Source: Pontibacter fetidus (GTDB lineage Bacteria > Bacteroidota > Bacteroidia > Cytophagales > Hymenobacteraceae). From it: a stretch of 64,000 nt of DNA. The notes under the pieces were generated by a model. That model was not told the origin of the DNA. It ran no database searches and saw only the letters and a program-made list of their open reading frames with translations. The translations under genes and the position numbers were made by a program. Shown here piece after piece: positions 1 to 8,711 of the stretch. The stretch is taken from positions 1 through 64,000 of the forward strand of contig NZ_JAAEAA010000014.1 in the NCBI RefSeq assembly GCF_010119545.1, given 5' to 3'. Numbering within the stretch: the stretch's first letter is position 1; the number at the start of each line of letters is the position of its first letter.

Positions 1-237
1 CTGCGTATTTGATAATAAATGCATAAAGCCTCCTTTTCTAAAGTGACCTGATACTACTGTCACTTACGAAAAGAAGGCTTTTACTTTTTAGAAATCCCTA
101 ACCTAAAATTCGGGATGACTCATGTTTTCGTTTTAATAATCTTATCAAGCCTGAAGAGAAATCCATTACAAACTATAGTTTCTGCTTTAGTCAAACCGAA
201 CACAGTTGAGGGATCGTATTTGCTCTATAGCTTCACT

Positions 238-757
238 TTTGTCATTTCGACGTCAGGAGAAGTCTTTCTCAGCTTACAGTTTGAAGACCTAGCAGCGTGC
301 GCAGCTCCTGCTAGCGTCTGTGCTATAGCTCTATAGTTCCTCTTTTGTCATCCCGAGCGAAGTTGGGGGATCTTATGTGTCCTTTATCGAATTATAGTTG
401 CTATCTGAACCAAGCTATCCTTTCAAACAAGCTTTAATCCTGGGAGCTCTATAAACCTATAGTTTCAATTAGGCTTTGGTGCCCTCACGGCCGGGAGGCC
501 CCGTCTTCGGGCATCGCGCTGCTGCCTTCTTGCTATCCTCGTACCTCGGATTGGCTACGCCACCGCAACAAGTCAAAGGCGCTCAACCCAAAGACTGATA
601 CGTTTCGCATAGCAACTGCCTGCTTATAGTTAGAGGTGCTATAGTTGTATTGCTTTATCGTGGTTGTATTTCCGTAGGGACAGGTCGCGACCTGTCCGTG
701 GATAGTCTGTAACTATAGAACGAAAGCTAACAACTATAGAAAAGGCAGAAAATTCCC
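238..757 (+). repeat. Long dispersed intergenic repeat, copy A1
   Basis: Read on the plus strand this segment aligns, in the same order of blocks, with the reverse complement of 48283-48800. Shared blocks include a 'gtcatttc' start, 'gcagcgtgcgcagctcctgc' near 292, 'cctgggagctc' near 438, the core around 'gcatcgcgctgctgccttct' near 511, 'gcaacaagtcaaaggcgctc' near 567, the palindrome at 678-697 and 'ggcagaaa' near 744. Length is nearly equal in both copies. No coding capacity or transposase is seen. It may be an intergenic mosaic element of this genome or a non-autonomous mobile element. Confidence 0.8.
678..697. repeat. 20-bp perfect palindrome, copy 1
   Basis: GGACAGGTCGCGACCTGTCC is its own reverse complement. 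The same 20 bases recur at 48343-48362, and the flanks (cgtag before, gtcgat/gtggat after) also match in inverted orientation. It lies inside repeat A1. Confidence 0.85.
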
Positions 758-883
758 CGCCTTAGACAAGGAGGGGTTGAGGGTAGTTGTACCACGGTAA
801 CTATAGAACTATACTTTCAACTAAAGCGAAGGCCAAACACTCCCTCTATTTCCAGGAGAGGGCTGGGGTGAGGTAAAATGCTT

Positions 884-1825
884 TCAAACACTTTCTTCTA
901 ACACGGGCTCTTTATTTATCTCCATAACTTCCTCTCTCCTATCTATACTTCTTTCTAGCTTTTGTTGCGTTGTAACCACAGACCCAGGCGGAGAAAAAAG
1001 GACTTTCCATCCTTCTGAAAAGGAACGACAATACCGCAGGTCTTTTGCCAACGCCACCCACTCATGGAAAACAAGATAGACAGGATTGTAAGATATTACA
1101 GGCGTGGTTAAACCATAAACGGGCTTTTCCTGCTCTGCTGTAAACGTGCCGAAAAGCCTGTCCCAGAAAATAAAGGTAGATCCATAGTTCCGGTCTATGT
1201 ATGCAGGGTTGGAGCCATGGTGTACCCGGTGATGAGAAGGTGTAACAAAAATATACTCAAATGGAGCTGGAAGTTTGCGTACAAGCTCGGTGTGCACAAA
1301 AAACTGGTACAGCACTGCCACCTGGTGGCATATAAAAAACGTGAGTGGATCTATACCTAACAAGGGAACGGGCAAAAAGAAAATGAACTTGAGGTGATTG
1401 GTCCAGCCGGTGCGGAACGATACCGAGAAATTCATTTTGCTGGAGGAGTGATGCGTTACATGCGTTGCCCACCAAAGCCGCTGCTCATGCGAAATGCGAT
1501 GCGCCCAGTACCGGCAAAAATCAACGGCTACAAAACAAACTATAAACCCCCACCATACACGTGGCATGGCCCAGGGTACTGCATTGTAGATAACCATCGC
1601 TACTGCAAACATCGAGACCTTCAGCCCTGCTCCCAAGGCCGCATTTACGGCACCAATTACCAGCGCCGCCAAGGCATCTTTGTTGTCATAATAATCACGA
1701 TTTTTATAGTAGCCGATCAGCCACTCGGCGGCAACCAGCCCTACTATTACCGGAGCCACATACAGGATCGGGGTCAGATCGGTTAGTTGGTGAAGTTCAT
1801 CCCAGGTGTACAGCTTTTTCTCCAT
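884..1825 (-). CDS. Sterol desaturase / fatty acid hydroxylase family membrane protein
   Basis: Membrane-bound di-iron oxygenase of the fatty acid hydroxylase superfamily; the substrate cannot be read from sequence. Visible are several hydrophobic segments in the first 100 residues and the histidine clusters that bind the two irons: HRISH and HVTHH near residues 108-125, and SHHRVHHG near 197-204, with another His in HTELVRK between them. About 313 residues from the ATG at 1825 (MEKKLYTW); an in-frame ATG further up at 1894 would add 23 residues that look unlike a membrane protein start. The gene stands alone next to a repeat region. Family assignment is firm, function only general. Confidence 0.85.
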   Translation of the reverse strand: MEKKLYTWDELHQLTDLTPILYVAPVIVGLVAAEWLIGYYKNRDYYDNKDALAALVIGAVNAALGAGLKVSMFAVAMVIYNAVPWAMPRVWWGFIVCFVAVDFCRYWAHRISHEQRLWWATHVTHHSSSKMNFSVSFRTGWTNHLKFIFFLPVPLLGIDPLTFFICHQVAVLYQFFVHTELVRKLPAPFEYIFVTPSHHRVHHGSNPAYIDRNYGSTFIFWDRLFGTFTAEQEKPVYGLTTPVISYNPVYLVFHEWVALAKDLRYCRSFSEGWKVLFSPPGSVVTTQQKLERSIDRREEVMEINKEPVLEESV

Positions 1826-1963
1826 TGGCCTGCTTTCTACTTTACCTAAAACGACACTATCCCTAAAGGGTTTGTACAGTATGCTTACACACAACTATAG
1901 TTCGGATATAACCGAATTTCAGAATGCAACGGTAAGTGTGTAAATTGGTGCAAATTTATAGGT

Positions 1964-2155
1964 ATGAGGATCCGAAAGAAAGTAAAAGCAAGCCTGCCTG
2001 TTTCAGGCTCGCGGTATGCAGCTATAGATGTTTTTGTAAAAGCTGCCGAAAAAGAGAACTGGACCGAACAGGAAATACAGTTTGTGATAAATGAAGTGGT
2101 AGAAGCCAAAGACGAAAAAGAAGGCTTCGAGATACTTGGCGATTACATGCAATAA
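1964..2155 (+). CDS. Small conserved-type hypothetical protein (63 aa)
   Basis: Begins [15 protein letters not shown] and ends [11 protein letters not shown]; the middle is predicted helical and rich in Glu and Lys, with no signal peptide, membrane segment or Cys. Divergent from the desaturase gene, 138 bases from its chosen start, and followed directly by a strong hairpin terminator. Codon use resembles its neighbours. I do not recognise the family; clean start, stop and terminator argue that it is real. Confidence 0.6.
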   Translation: MRIRKKVKASLPVSGSRYAAIDVFVKAAEKENWTEQEIQFVINEVVEAKDEKEGFEILGDYMQ

Positions 2156-2158
2156 AAA

Positions 2159-2176
2159 AGCGGGCCTTAACCCGCT
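2159..2176. terminator. Bidirectional terminator
   Basis: AGCGGG-CCTTAA-CCCGCT forms a 6-bp GC-rich stem with A-run on the left and a T-rich tract (gttgtttttat) on the right. It sits between two convergent genes. Confidence 0.8.
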
Positions 2177-2186
2177 CCTGTTGTTT

Positions 2187-2750
2187 TTATACTTGCGTCC
2201 CTTTTTGGGGTTGTAGCTGTAGTTCGTGTTGGTTTTGCTGCAGCACCGCTATTATAAAGGCAATATGTTCCTGCATATCTACCCCAAAAAGCTCCGCTCC
2301 TATTCTTACCTCATCGCGGTCTACGGAGGCGGCAAAGCTTTTCTGCCCCAGCTTCTTTACCACTGATTTTGCTTCCAGCCCCTCCAGGCGTTGCGGCCTT
2401 ATCTGTGCACAGGCAACTATAAAACCGGTAAGTTCGTCGCAGGCTAGCAGGGCTTTATCCAGCAGGGTATCATAAGGTACGCCCCAGTGGGTATAATGTG
2501 CGGATATGGCATGGGCTATTTCATCTTCACCACGTTCGCGCAGCAGGTTTACGATCACGTTTGGGTGCTGGTCTGGGTAAGCCTGGTAATCGGCATCGTG
2601 CAGCAGGCCTGTAATAGCCCATTTAGAGGTGTCTTCGCCCAGTTTATTGGCATAGGCTTCCATTACCAGTTCTACGGTGCGGGCGTGGCGTAGCAGGCTT
2701 TCGCTGGTCGTCATTTGGGTAAGTATTGTTTGGGCTTCTTCTCTGGTCAT
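2187..2750 (-). CDS. HD-domain metal-dependent phosphohydrolase
   Basis: About 187 residues from MTREEAQTILTQ (ATG at 2750); a longer form from 2786 is possible but the extra 12 residues look like upstream sequence. The HD-domain signature is visible: H in LLRHARTVELVM near residue 24, HD in GLLHDADY near 51, and later ISAHYTHWG and a conserved D in ACDELTGF. This is the stand-alone HDIG type found widely in bacteria; the substrate is unknown. Convergent with the 63-aa gene across a shared terminator. Confidence 0.8.
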   Translation of the reverse strand: MTREEAQTILTQMTTSESLLRHARTVELVMEAYANKLGEDTSKWAITGLLHDADYQAYPDQHPNVIVNLLRERGEDEIAHAISAHYTHWGVPYDTLLDKALLACDELTGFIVACAQIRPQRLEGLEAKSVVKKLGQKSFAASVDRDEVRIGAELFGVDMQEHIAFIIAVLQQNQHELQLQPQKGTQV

Positions 2751-2809
2751 AGATATAAAACATGGCTTCACTTCTAAAGTATACATTTTATACCTTATTT
2801 CAAACAGTG

Positions 2810-3634
2810 CTATAGTTGCGGGGGCTTATTGCCTGAGGAGGCTTCTTTCAGAACAGCCTGAAGTTCGGCTCTTAGTTCTTTAAGTTCCTGTTGCAGGGCT
2901 TTTACCTGTTTTGCTCCCGCTAATTCGGCTTTGTTGCTGGCCGCATCCCGGTCTATAAAAAAAGTAGCCAACGTAGCCGTAAAGTACCCGAACACAGCAA
3001 AACCATAAACAGCCAGCAAAAAGCAAAGTACCCTGCCCTCGGCTGTCAGCGGAAAATAATCACTCCCGATAGAAGTAAGCAGCATCACCGTCCACCAGAG
3101 CGCCTCGGTATATGTTGGCAGGCCATGGTCTCTTTCGAAGGCATACATACCGGCTGCGCCACCAGCTATCACGATCAGGGTTATAGTTAGTACATAGCCA
3201 AAGGCGCGGCGCTGCATAGCTGCACCCAGGCTTTTCATGCCCCGGTTTACAGAGCTTACCACTTTTACCAGCCGTAGCCCGCGTATAGCCCGCACCGAGC
3301 GCATCAGCCGGAACACGCGCGCCAGCCTGAAAACCCTCAGGGCCGGAACTGCCAGCGATACCGTGGTAAGTATATTGTGCCGCAAAAAAGTAAGCTTATG
3401 CGGCGCAAGTATAAATTTCACCAGGAAATCAAGAATAAAAACTACCCAGATAAAAGTGCTGAAATGCTGTAGGGTTTTGCTCAGCCCATTGGTCAGTTCG
3501 ACGATCAGCAACACCAACCAGATGATACCCAGCACTACCATAGGCCCTTCCAGGATGTGTTGCAGTCGGTTCAGGAGCTTATTACGCTCCCGGTCCAGCT
3601 GTTTTTTATCCTGTTGCCCTGTCTGCTCCTGCAT
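2810..3634 (-). CDS. Voltage-sensor-type ion transporter (six-TM cation channel)
   Basis: A six-transmembrane channel subunit of the ion-transport (voltage-gated K+/Na+ channel) family, 274 residues. A voltage-sensor-like S4 is clear around residues 98-122, with Arg or Lys at every third position (RVFRLARVFRLMRSVRAIRG). A pore loop follows between two hydrophobic segments with the sequence LLTSIGSDYFP where potassium channels have TVGYGD. The C-terminal 50 residues form a probable coiled coil (KQVKALQQELKELRAELQAVLKEA), likely for tetramer assembly. Family is clear; ion selectivity is not, because the filter is atypical. Confidence 0.85.
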   Translation of the reverse strand: MQEQTGQQDKKQLDRERNKLLNRLQHILEGPMVVLGIIWLVLLIVELTNGLSKTLQHFSTFIWVVFILDFLVKFILAPHKLTFLRHNILTTVSLAVPALRVFRLARVFRLMRSVRAIRGLRLVKVVSSVNRGMKSLGAAMQRRAFGYVLTITLIVIAGGAAGMYAFERDHGLPTYTEALWWTVMLLTSIGSDYFPLTAEGRVLCFLLAVYGFAVFGYFTATLATFFIDRDAASNKAELAGAKQVKALQQELKELRAELQAVLKEASSGNKPPQL

Positions 3635-3714
3635 AGGTTATAACTACCCGGCTGGTAAAATAAGGGTTGCCTGGTGTGGTTTGGTACGTAGCGGTAGTTG
3701 TTTTTTCAGGTAGT

Positions 3715-4212
3715 TCAGTCTACTTTGGCGATGCTTACATTTTTCCATAAGCCCATTACGTTATCCCGGCGGCCAACCAGTATATCTACCTGGTTACGGA
3801 AACGGCGGTTCATTACATCGCGCACAATATAAATCCCGTCCATTTCGTCAGATATACCCGAAACCCACAACGAGTCACCAAATTCTATATCGCCACCCCA
3901 GCGGGCGTGCAGGTCGCGCGACACAGCAACCCAACGGTGTTTTCCGGGGTTTCTACGATTTATGCGGGATCCATCGGCGGTAATAAACGGGGTGCTGTCG
4001 GTTTGGTGTGGTTCGGGGTGGTAAACAGAAGCGGAAACTTTATGGGTAGGAAGAACTAAGGGTGTGGTGGTAGCAGGTTCAGGGATGGAGAGCCATTCTT
4101 CATTTTCAACTTCAACTTTCGGGGCAGGTGACTCAGACTTTAGTAATGAAAATTCTTCGGCTACGGCAACTATAACAGAGAAAACAGCCGCAAGTATTTT
4201 GTACCTAATCAT
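3715..4212 (-). CDS. 3D (Asp-Asp-Asp) domain secreted protein
   Basis: 165 residues. A hydrophobic N-terminus (MIRYKILAAVFSVIVAVAEE) suggests export or an anchor. The C-terminal 100 residues carry the 3D-domain pattern of double-psi barrels related to MltA and RlpA: KVSASVYHP, TADGSRIN, RWVAVSRDLHARWG, FGDSLWVSG and IYIVRDVMNRRFRNQVDILVG with the conserved Asp residues. The role is probably at the cell wall, but no catalytic activity can be asserted. It stands alone, 81 bases after the channel gene start. Confidence 0.75.
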   Translation of the reverse strand: MIRYKILAAVFSVIVAVAEEFSLLKSESPAPKVEVENEEWLSIPEPATTTPLVLPTHKVSASVYHPEPHQTDSTPFITADGSRINRRNPGKHRWVAVSRDLHARWGGDIEFGDSLWVSGISDEMDGIYIVRDVMNRRFRNQVDILVGRRDNVMGLWKNVSIAKVD

Positions 4213-4484
4213 AAGAAATCCTTTAAGTGAAACATCGATTTGGCAACAATAACCCGCTTAAACGACACTTCCGGAGATAGGTTATACTATATTTGCTTAG
4301 GCTATATAAAAAAGGACTTTTTAAATAAAATATTATACTTATAATTTTGGTTATATTTCCACTATATATAATTAAATATAATTTTGTTTTTACTGGGATT
4401 GCTTTGAGTGAAACAAGCACAAATGCATAGCAACTCAATACCCTGAATAGCAATTGATTAAACTACAAAACCACACCTGCTACC

Positions 4485-5321
4485 TTACTTTTGCTTGAGT
4501 TTAGGTGTGCGTACTTGCCGGATGATGGATGGATGCTGATGCACCGTAGATTTCTGCTGAATTGCTTGGTCAGGGGCTATTGTATACACAAAGGGTTTGG
4601 TGGTTGTGGCGTTGTTAGCCACCGTATAGTTTATTGTATAGTTGAGGTAATAAGGTATAAAGGTGCTGTTAACATGGAGCTGTGTGGTAGCTGCATTTAC
4701 TTTTATAGTTTCATCTGTTTCGGCTACACTACTAGTTGGCTTATGTCCGTAAAACAAGGCTGCTACAAGGCCGGCGGCCATTCCAGCCAGGTGCCCCTCC
4801 CAGGATACGCGCTCCTCATTCGGGAATAAGCCGTAAAACAGCCCACTGTATAAGATCAGTACAACAAAAGCAATGGCTAGCGCACTACGGTCGCGGGTAA
4901 AAATGCCCCTGAAAAGTAGGTAACCGGCCAGGCCATATACTACGCCACTGGCCCCAATATGGTGCGCCTGCCGCCCGATAAACCAGGTAAGCAAACCGCT
5001 CAGCAAATAAACTATAGCTATAACCTTTGTCCCCTCCAGCCGGTGTATAAACAGTACAAACCCCGACAGCAACACTAACGGAAAAGAATTGGATAACAGG
5101 TGCTTCAGGTCAGCGTGGATAAGCGGGCCCACGAAAACGCCTACCAACCCCAGAAAATGGCGCGGAAACACACCCAGGAAACCAAGATCGGCATGCGTAA
5201 GGTAAGCCAGCAGATGAATAAGCCAGAGCAGCAGCACAAACAACAGGCCGGGCAGGAAACTATAAGCAAACCTGCTGCTTTCCTGTTGCGTGCTTTCCAA
5301 TACACCTTGCCCTGTCCTCAT
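4485..5321 (-). CDS. Rhomboid family intramembrane serine protease
   Basis: 278 residues with six to seven hydrophobic segments. Catalytic signatures are all present: HADLKHLLSNSFPL (His and Asn of the oxyanion region) near residue 68, GASGVVYGL with the nucleophilic Ser near 125, and GHLAGMAAGL with the catalytic His near 177. The enzyme cleaves membrane proteins within the bilayer. A C-terminal tail of about 75 residues after the last membrane segment is Thr/Asn-rich (YYLNYTINYTVANN) and not part of the rhomboid core. An AT-rich 272-base gap separates it from the 3D-domain gene downstream. Confidence 0.9.
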   Translation of the reverse strand: MRTGQGVLESTQQESSRFAYSFLPGLLFVLLLWLIHLLAYLTHADLGFLGVFPRHFLGLVGVFVGPLIHADLKHLLSNSFPLVLLSGFVLFIHRLEGTKVIAIVYLLSGLLTWFIGRQAHHIGASGVVYGLAGYLLFRGIFTRDRSALAIAFVVLILYSGLFYGLFPNEERVSWEGHLAGMAAGLVAALFYGHKPTSSVAETDETIKVNAATTQLHVNSTFIPYYLNYTINYTVANNATTTKPFVYTIAPDQAIQQKSTVHQHPSIIRQVRTPKLKQK

Positions 5322-5494
5322 ATACTATAGTTTCCGTTTTATTTTATACAGTTCAAAAAGTAACTATAATCGGTTTATAAACCTATACTTGGCTGCGCTT
5401 TAAGAGATAAGAACATAGCTGCGAAGTCAAAAAAACGAACATTTTAAAACCAAATCCGGGATAAAAAGTAAGTACAGGTGTGTTTTACTCTACT

Positions 5495-7330
5495 ATGCGT
5501 TTTTTACGTTTTCACCCTGCTGTTAAGCCATACCTTATACCTCTGCTTTTGTTGCTGGCTGTTTTAACAGTTGCCTGCGAAGGCACCGATACCCGCCATC
5601 ATACCCCGGACGAAGATAGTTATAGTTCAAATAACCATACGCCCTATCATCGCCCGGCAACGTTAATCGAAGCCCTGGAAAATCCCTCCTCCCCTTGGGT
5701 CGATTCTGTCTTTAAGTCACTTACGCCCGAGCAGCGCATTGCTCAGCTCATGATCATAGAAGCTTTTTCAGATAAAGGGCCTAAATATGAAGCTGATGTG
5801 ATGCGGCTTATACAAAAGTACCAGGTGGGTGGTATTATTTTTTTCCAGGGAGGGCCAGTGCGCCAGGCAAAGCTTACCAACAAATACCAGGCAGCCGCCA
5901 ACGTACCTTTACTCATCGCCATGGATGCTGAGACTGGCGTAGGCATGCGCCTCGATAGTACAGTGCAGTACCCGTTTCAGCAAATGCTGGGTGCCATAGA
6001 AGATAATGGCCTGATCTATAAAATGGGTGCAGAAGTAGCCGAGGAATTTAAACGGTTGGGCATGCACATCAATTTCGCGCCCGTTGCTGATATCAATAAC
6101 AATGCAGCCAACCCCATTATCGGGTACCGTGCTTTTGGAGAGGACCGGCTGGATGTAACAGCCAAAGCGCTGGCCTATATGCAGGGCATGCAGGAAAACG
6201 GCATACTTGCTACAGCTAAACACTTCCCGGGCCACGGCGACACCGATGTGGATTCGCACTACGACCTGCCTATCATTCCATACTCCCGAAACCGCCTCGA
6301 CTCGCTGGAACTATACCCTTTTAAAGAACTGATCAAGTATGGCGTAGGCAGTATAATGGTGGCGCACATGCACATCCCTAAGCTTGATTCGTCGCGGCAC
6401 GTACCGTCCACATTATCCAGGCCAATTGTTACGGGTTTGTTAAAAAATCACATGAAGTTTAAAGGGCTCATATTTACCGATGCCATGGTAATGAAGGGTG
6501 TAAGCAAATATTTTGAGCCCGGCGAAGCAGAAGTACGCGCGCTAATGGCCGGCAACGATGTGCTGGAGCGCCTGAACAATGTACCCAAAGCCATACAGGC
6601 CATAAAAGTAGCTATAGTTAGAGGCGACCTGACACAGGAAGAAATAGACCTGAAATGCCGCCGGGTGCTGGCAGCCAAACAATGGCTGGGATTGGATAAC
6701 TATAAACCTATAGCCCTTGAAAACCTATACGAAGACCTGAACCCAGCTATAGCTGATAGTACAAACCGCATTCTGGCCGAGGCGTCTGTTACGTTGCTAC
6801 AAAACAAAAAAAACATTATTCCGCTGCGCGCACGACGTAAACAAAGAATTGCAACCGTATCGGTTGGGGCACGCCGCCAAACGGTTTTCCAGCGGGAGGC
6901 CGATGATTATGTCCGGACAAAGAACTTTATCATATCGCGTAAGGCTACCGAAAAAGAAACCAGAAAGCTCCTGAAGCAGCTGCGTAAATACGATGTGGTG
7001 CTGCTGTCACTTTACGGGCCAAGCATCCGGCCAAGCAACAATATGGGCTACTCCTCGGAAGCAAAAGCGCTGGTAAGGCAGATCATCAAAGAAAAGAAAA
7101 CGATAACTATACTTTACGATAATGCTTATGCAATTAACCAGTTTCCGGGGATAGAAGACAGTAAAGCGCTTATAGTTGCTTATCAGCCGTTATTACATGC
7201 CCAGCAGGCGGCGGCCCAGATCGTGTTCGGAAAACTACAGGCCCGTGGTCGGTTACCCGTTACCGTAAACCGGGATTATAAGTACGGAGACGGTATCCGG
7301 AAAGAAAAGCCGCTGATAGCCCGGCACTAA
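5495..7330 (+). CDS. Glycoside hydrolase family 3 lipoprotein (beta-N-acetylhexosaminidase, NagZ-type)
   Basis: 611 residues from the ATG at 5495 (MRFLRFHP); a GTG at 5480 would add five residues. The signal peptide ends in a lipobox, LAVLTVAC, so the protein is a lipoprotein. The catalytic barrel shows IIFFQGGP, the KHFPGHGDTDVDSH motif carrying the His/Asp general acid of NagZ-type GH3 enzymes, and FTDAMVMKGV with the Asp nucleophile. The last 170 residues form a second alpha/beta domain. Likely role is trimming GlcNAc from muropeptides or chitin fragments in the periplasm. Many Bacteroidota relatives carry a fused beta-lactamase domain; this one does not. Confidence 0.88.
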   Translation: MRFLRFHPAVKPYLIPLLLLLAVLTVACEGTDTRHHTPDEDSYSSNNHTPYHRPATLIEALENPSSPWVDSVFKSLTPEQRIAQLMIIEAFSDKGPKYEADVMRLIQKYQVGGIIFFQGGPVRQAKLTNKYQAAANVPLLIAMDAETGVGMRLDSTVQYPFQQMLGAIEDNGLIYKMGAEVAEEFKRLGMHINFAPVADINNNAANPIIGYRAFGEDRLDVTAKALAYMQGMQENGILATAKHFPGHGDTDVDSHYDLPIIPYSRNRLDSLELYPFKELIKYGVGSIMVAHMHIPKLDSSRHVPSTLSRPIVTGLLKNHMKFKGLIFTDAMVMKGVSKYFEPGEAEVRALMAGNDVLERLNNVPKAIQAIKVAIVRGDLTQEEIDLKCRRVLAAKQWLGLDNYKPIALENLYEDLNPAIADSTNRILAEASVTLLQNKKNIIPLRARRKQRIATVSVGARRQTVFQREADDYVRTKNFIISRKATEKETRKLLKQLRKYDVVLLSLYGPSIRPSNNMGYSSEAKALVRQIIKEKKTITILYDNAYAINQFPGIEDSKALIVAYQPLLHAQQAAAQIVFGKLQARGRLPVTVNRDYKYGDGIRKEKPLIARH

Positions 7331-7399
7331 AGTATCTGGAAAATGGCGTATTGCGTAAGTATGCCTGAGGCAAATGAATTGCCCTAAAACGAAACGAAA

Positions 7400-8098
7400 A
7401 TGAACAAGCAGAACAGAACTATAAACTGGCTTTTTGCCGCCCTGCTCGTAAGCGCCCTGTTTGCCTGCGAGCGTACCCGCACCGTAGAAGAAGAAGGTAC
7501 TGCCACCGACCGCGACACAACTATAGTTACCACTACCGGCGAAACAACCGAAGAAAAACTGGAAGAGTTGCGGGGATGGATGAACAAAAAAGCAAACAGC
7601 GCCGACACAGCCATACGCGAAGACTGGCCACAAACACGCGAGAAGCTACGCCGCATAAACGAAGACATAGAACGCAACTTTGATAGCCTGTCCGCAGAAT
7701 CGAAAGAAGAATACCGCCAGCTGAAACACCGTTACGAAAACTGGGAATCGAGGCAGGAACGCAGGCAGCGCCAGCCCCTGAACCCGACACAGATAAAGAC
7801 CTGGGAAGAACAGTTGTTGCGCGAGTACAAGGACATCGCTAAAATAGAACCAACCAACATACGCGAAGCCTACCTTACCTTTATGAGTACCGTGCGCATT
7901 AAAAAACGAAACTGGACACAGAACGACTGGGATTATGTAGATTACGTGTACGGCAAACTTAATGACCGCCTCGGCCAGATAGAAGGACAAATAAGTACAG
8001 GAGACAGATTAAAAATCAGAACCCTGCAGGCAGAGTATTTGGCCCTGGAAGGCGCCGCTGATACCCGCAACATGTTAAACAGCGTTGATGAAAAATAA
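7400..8098 (+). CDS. Charged helical lipoprotein, function unknown
   Basis: 232 residues. Signal peptide with lipobox VSALFACER, Cys near residue 21. A short acidic Thr-rich linker follows, then about 190 residues that are highly charged and predicted helical (RRINEDIERNFDSLSAESKEEYRQ, WESRQERRQRQ). No catalytic motif is recognised. It starts 69 bases after the GH3 gene, so co-transcription is possible, and a strong terminator follows. The full palindrome AACTATAGTT lies inside the gene at 7519-7528. Confidence 0.75.
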   Translation: MNKQNRTINWLFAALLVSALFACERTRTVEEEGTATDRDTTIVTTTGETTEEKLEELRGWMNKKANSADTAIREDWPQTREKLRRINEDIERNFDSLSAESKEEYRQLKHRYENWESRQERRQRQPLNPTQIKTWEEQLLREYKDIAKIEPTNIREAYLTFMSTVRIKKRNWTQNDWDYVDYVYGKLNDRLGQIEGQISTGDRLKIRTLQAEYLALEGAADTRNMLNSVDEK

Positions 8099-8105
8099 GC
8101 AAAAC

Positions 8106-8132
8106 AAAAGGCCGGTGTTGTACCGGCCTTTT
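8106..8132. terminator. Bidirectional terminator
   Basis: AAAAGGCCGGT-gttgt-ACCGGCCTTTT, an 11-bp stem with A-run and T-run on the two sides, between convergent genes. Confidence 0.9.
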
Positions 8133-8148
8133 GTTTTGCAATTAAATC

Positions 8149-8667
8149 CTATCGCTTTTGCCAGAGCTTAAGCCATAGTTGCGCAATTATAGTTTTGGCA
8201 TCAGGTGTTTCGAGCGCCAGGAATTCCTTTTCAGAAAAGGCTACAATTTCGATCTTCTCGTGTTCATCGGCTTTGCCTCCACCATCGGATGGTTGTTGGC
8301 TAACTTCGGCAAAGTATAGAAGCACCTTTTCGGTAGTGCCGCCCGGCGATGAGTAAAAGGTATACAAATGCTCCAGCTGGTCTACATGGTAGCCTATCTC
8401 CTCTTCTATTTCGCGTTTTATACTATCCTCCGGGTTTTCGCCGGCATCTATCATACCCGCAACCACTTCCACCAAATCTGACTCCGACCCTACCCTGAAT
8501 TGCCGGGTAAGAATAAAACTATCTTTTTCGGTATCATGCACCAGGGCAGCTACGGCGGTGCCCCGGTCAAATTGCTCGCGCTTAAAGGTATGGCCATCCT
8601 GCTCAACGGTCAGCTCATACATCTTAAAATAGCCGTCGTATACTTTCTTTCTGTCTTTTATCTGCAT
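8149..8667 (-). CDS. Nudix hydrolase (NudK / ADP-ribose pyrophosphatase-like)
   Basis: About 172 residues from MQIKDRKKVYDG (ATG at 8667); a start at 8763 would overlap the upstream SDR gene and adds sequence without family character. The Nudix box is complete: G(MIDAG)E(NPEDSIK)REIEEEIGY near residues 83-105. The preceding FILTRQFRVG segment is typical of the NudK/ADPRase branch, which cleaves nucleoside diphosphate sugars. It lies 44 bases after the SDR gene, in the same direction, probably one transcript. Confidence 0.88.
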   Translation of the reverse strand: MQIKDRKKVYDGYFKMYELTVEQDGHTFKREQFDRGTAVAALVHDTEKDSFILTRQFRVGSESDLVEVVAGMIDAGENPEDSIKREIEEEIGYHVDQLEHLYTFYSSPGGTTEKVLLYFAEVSQQPSDGGGKADEHEKIEIVAFSEKEFLALETPDAKTIIAQLWLKLWQKR

Positions 8668-8711
8668 TATATGGGCGCTGCTCTGCACAGCTATCAGGGT
8701 GATGGGTTTGT

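Larger units (their letters stand above)
1..883. other. Gene-free repeat region
   Basis: No open frame here looks like a protein. The stretch is built from intergenic repeat modules: several CTATAGTT motifs, a 'gtcatttcga' type module near 241 and a 'catcccgagcg' module near 350, a GC-rich core at about 480-600, a 20-bp palindrome at 678-697, and pyrimidine/purine-rich pieces at 750-775 and 840-870. Most of it (238-757) is repeated in inverted orientation at 48283-48800. A translatable frame at 115-336 has no start signal or recognisable protein character. Confidence 0.75.

Noticed and set aside
115..336. 73-codon open frame on the plus strand
   Set aside because: It lies in the repeat region, lacks a start signal and overlaps the dispersed repeat A1.
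238..757. Insertion sequence or transposon
   Set aside because: No transposase frame and no target duplications are visible, so only a dispersed repeat is claimed.
4223..4453. 76-codon open frame on the minus strand
   Set aside because: It is in AT-rich intergenic DNA and its composition follows the base bias; no protein character.
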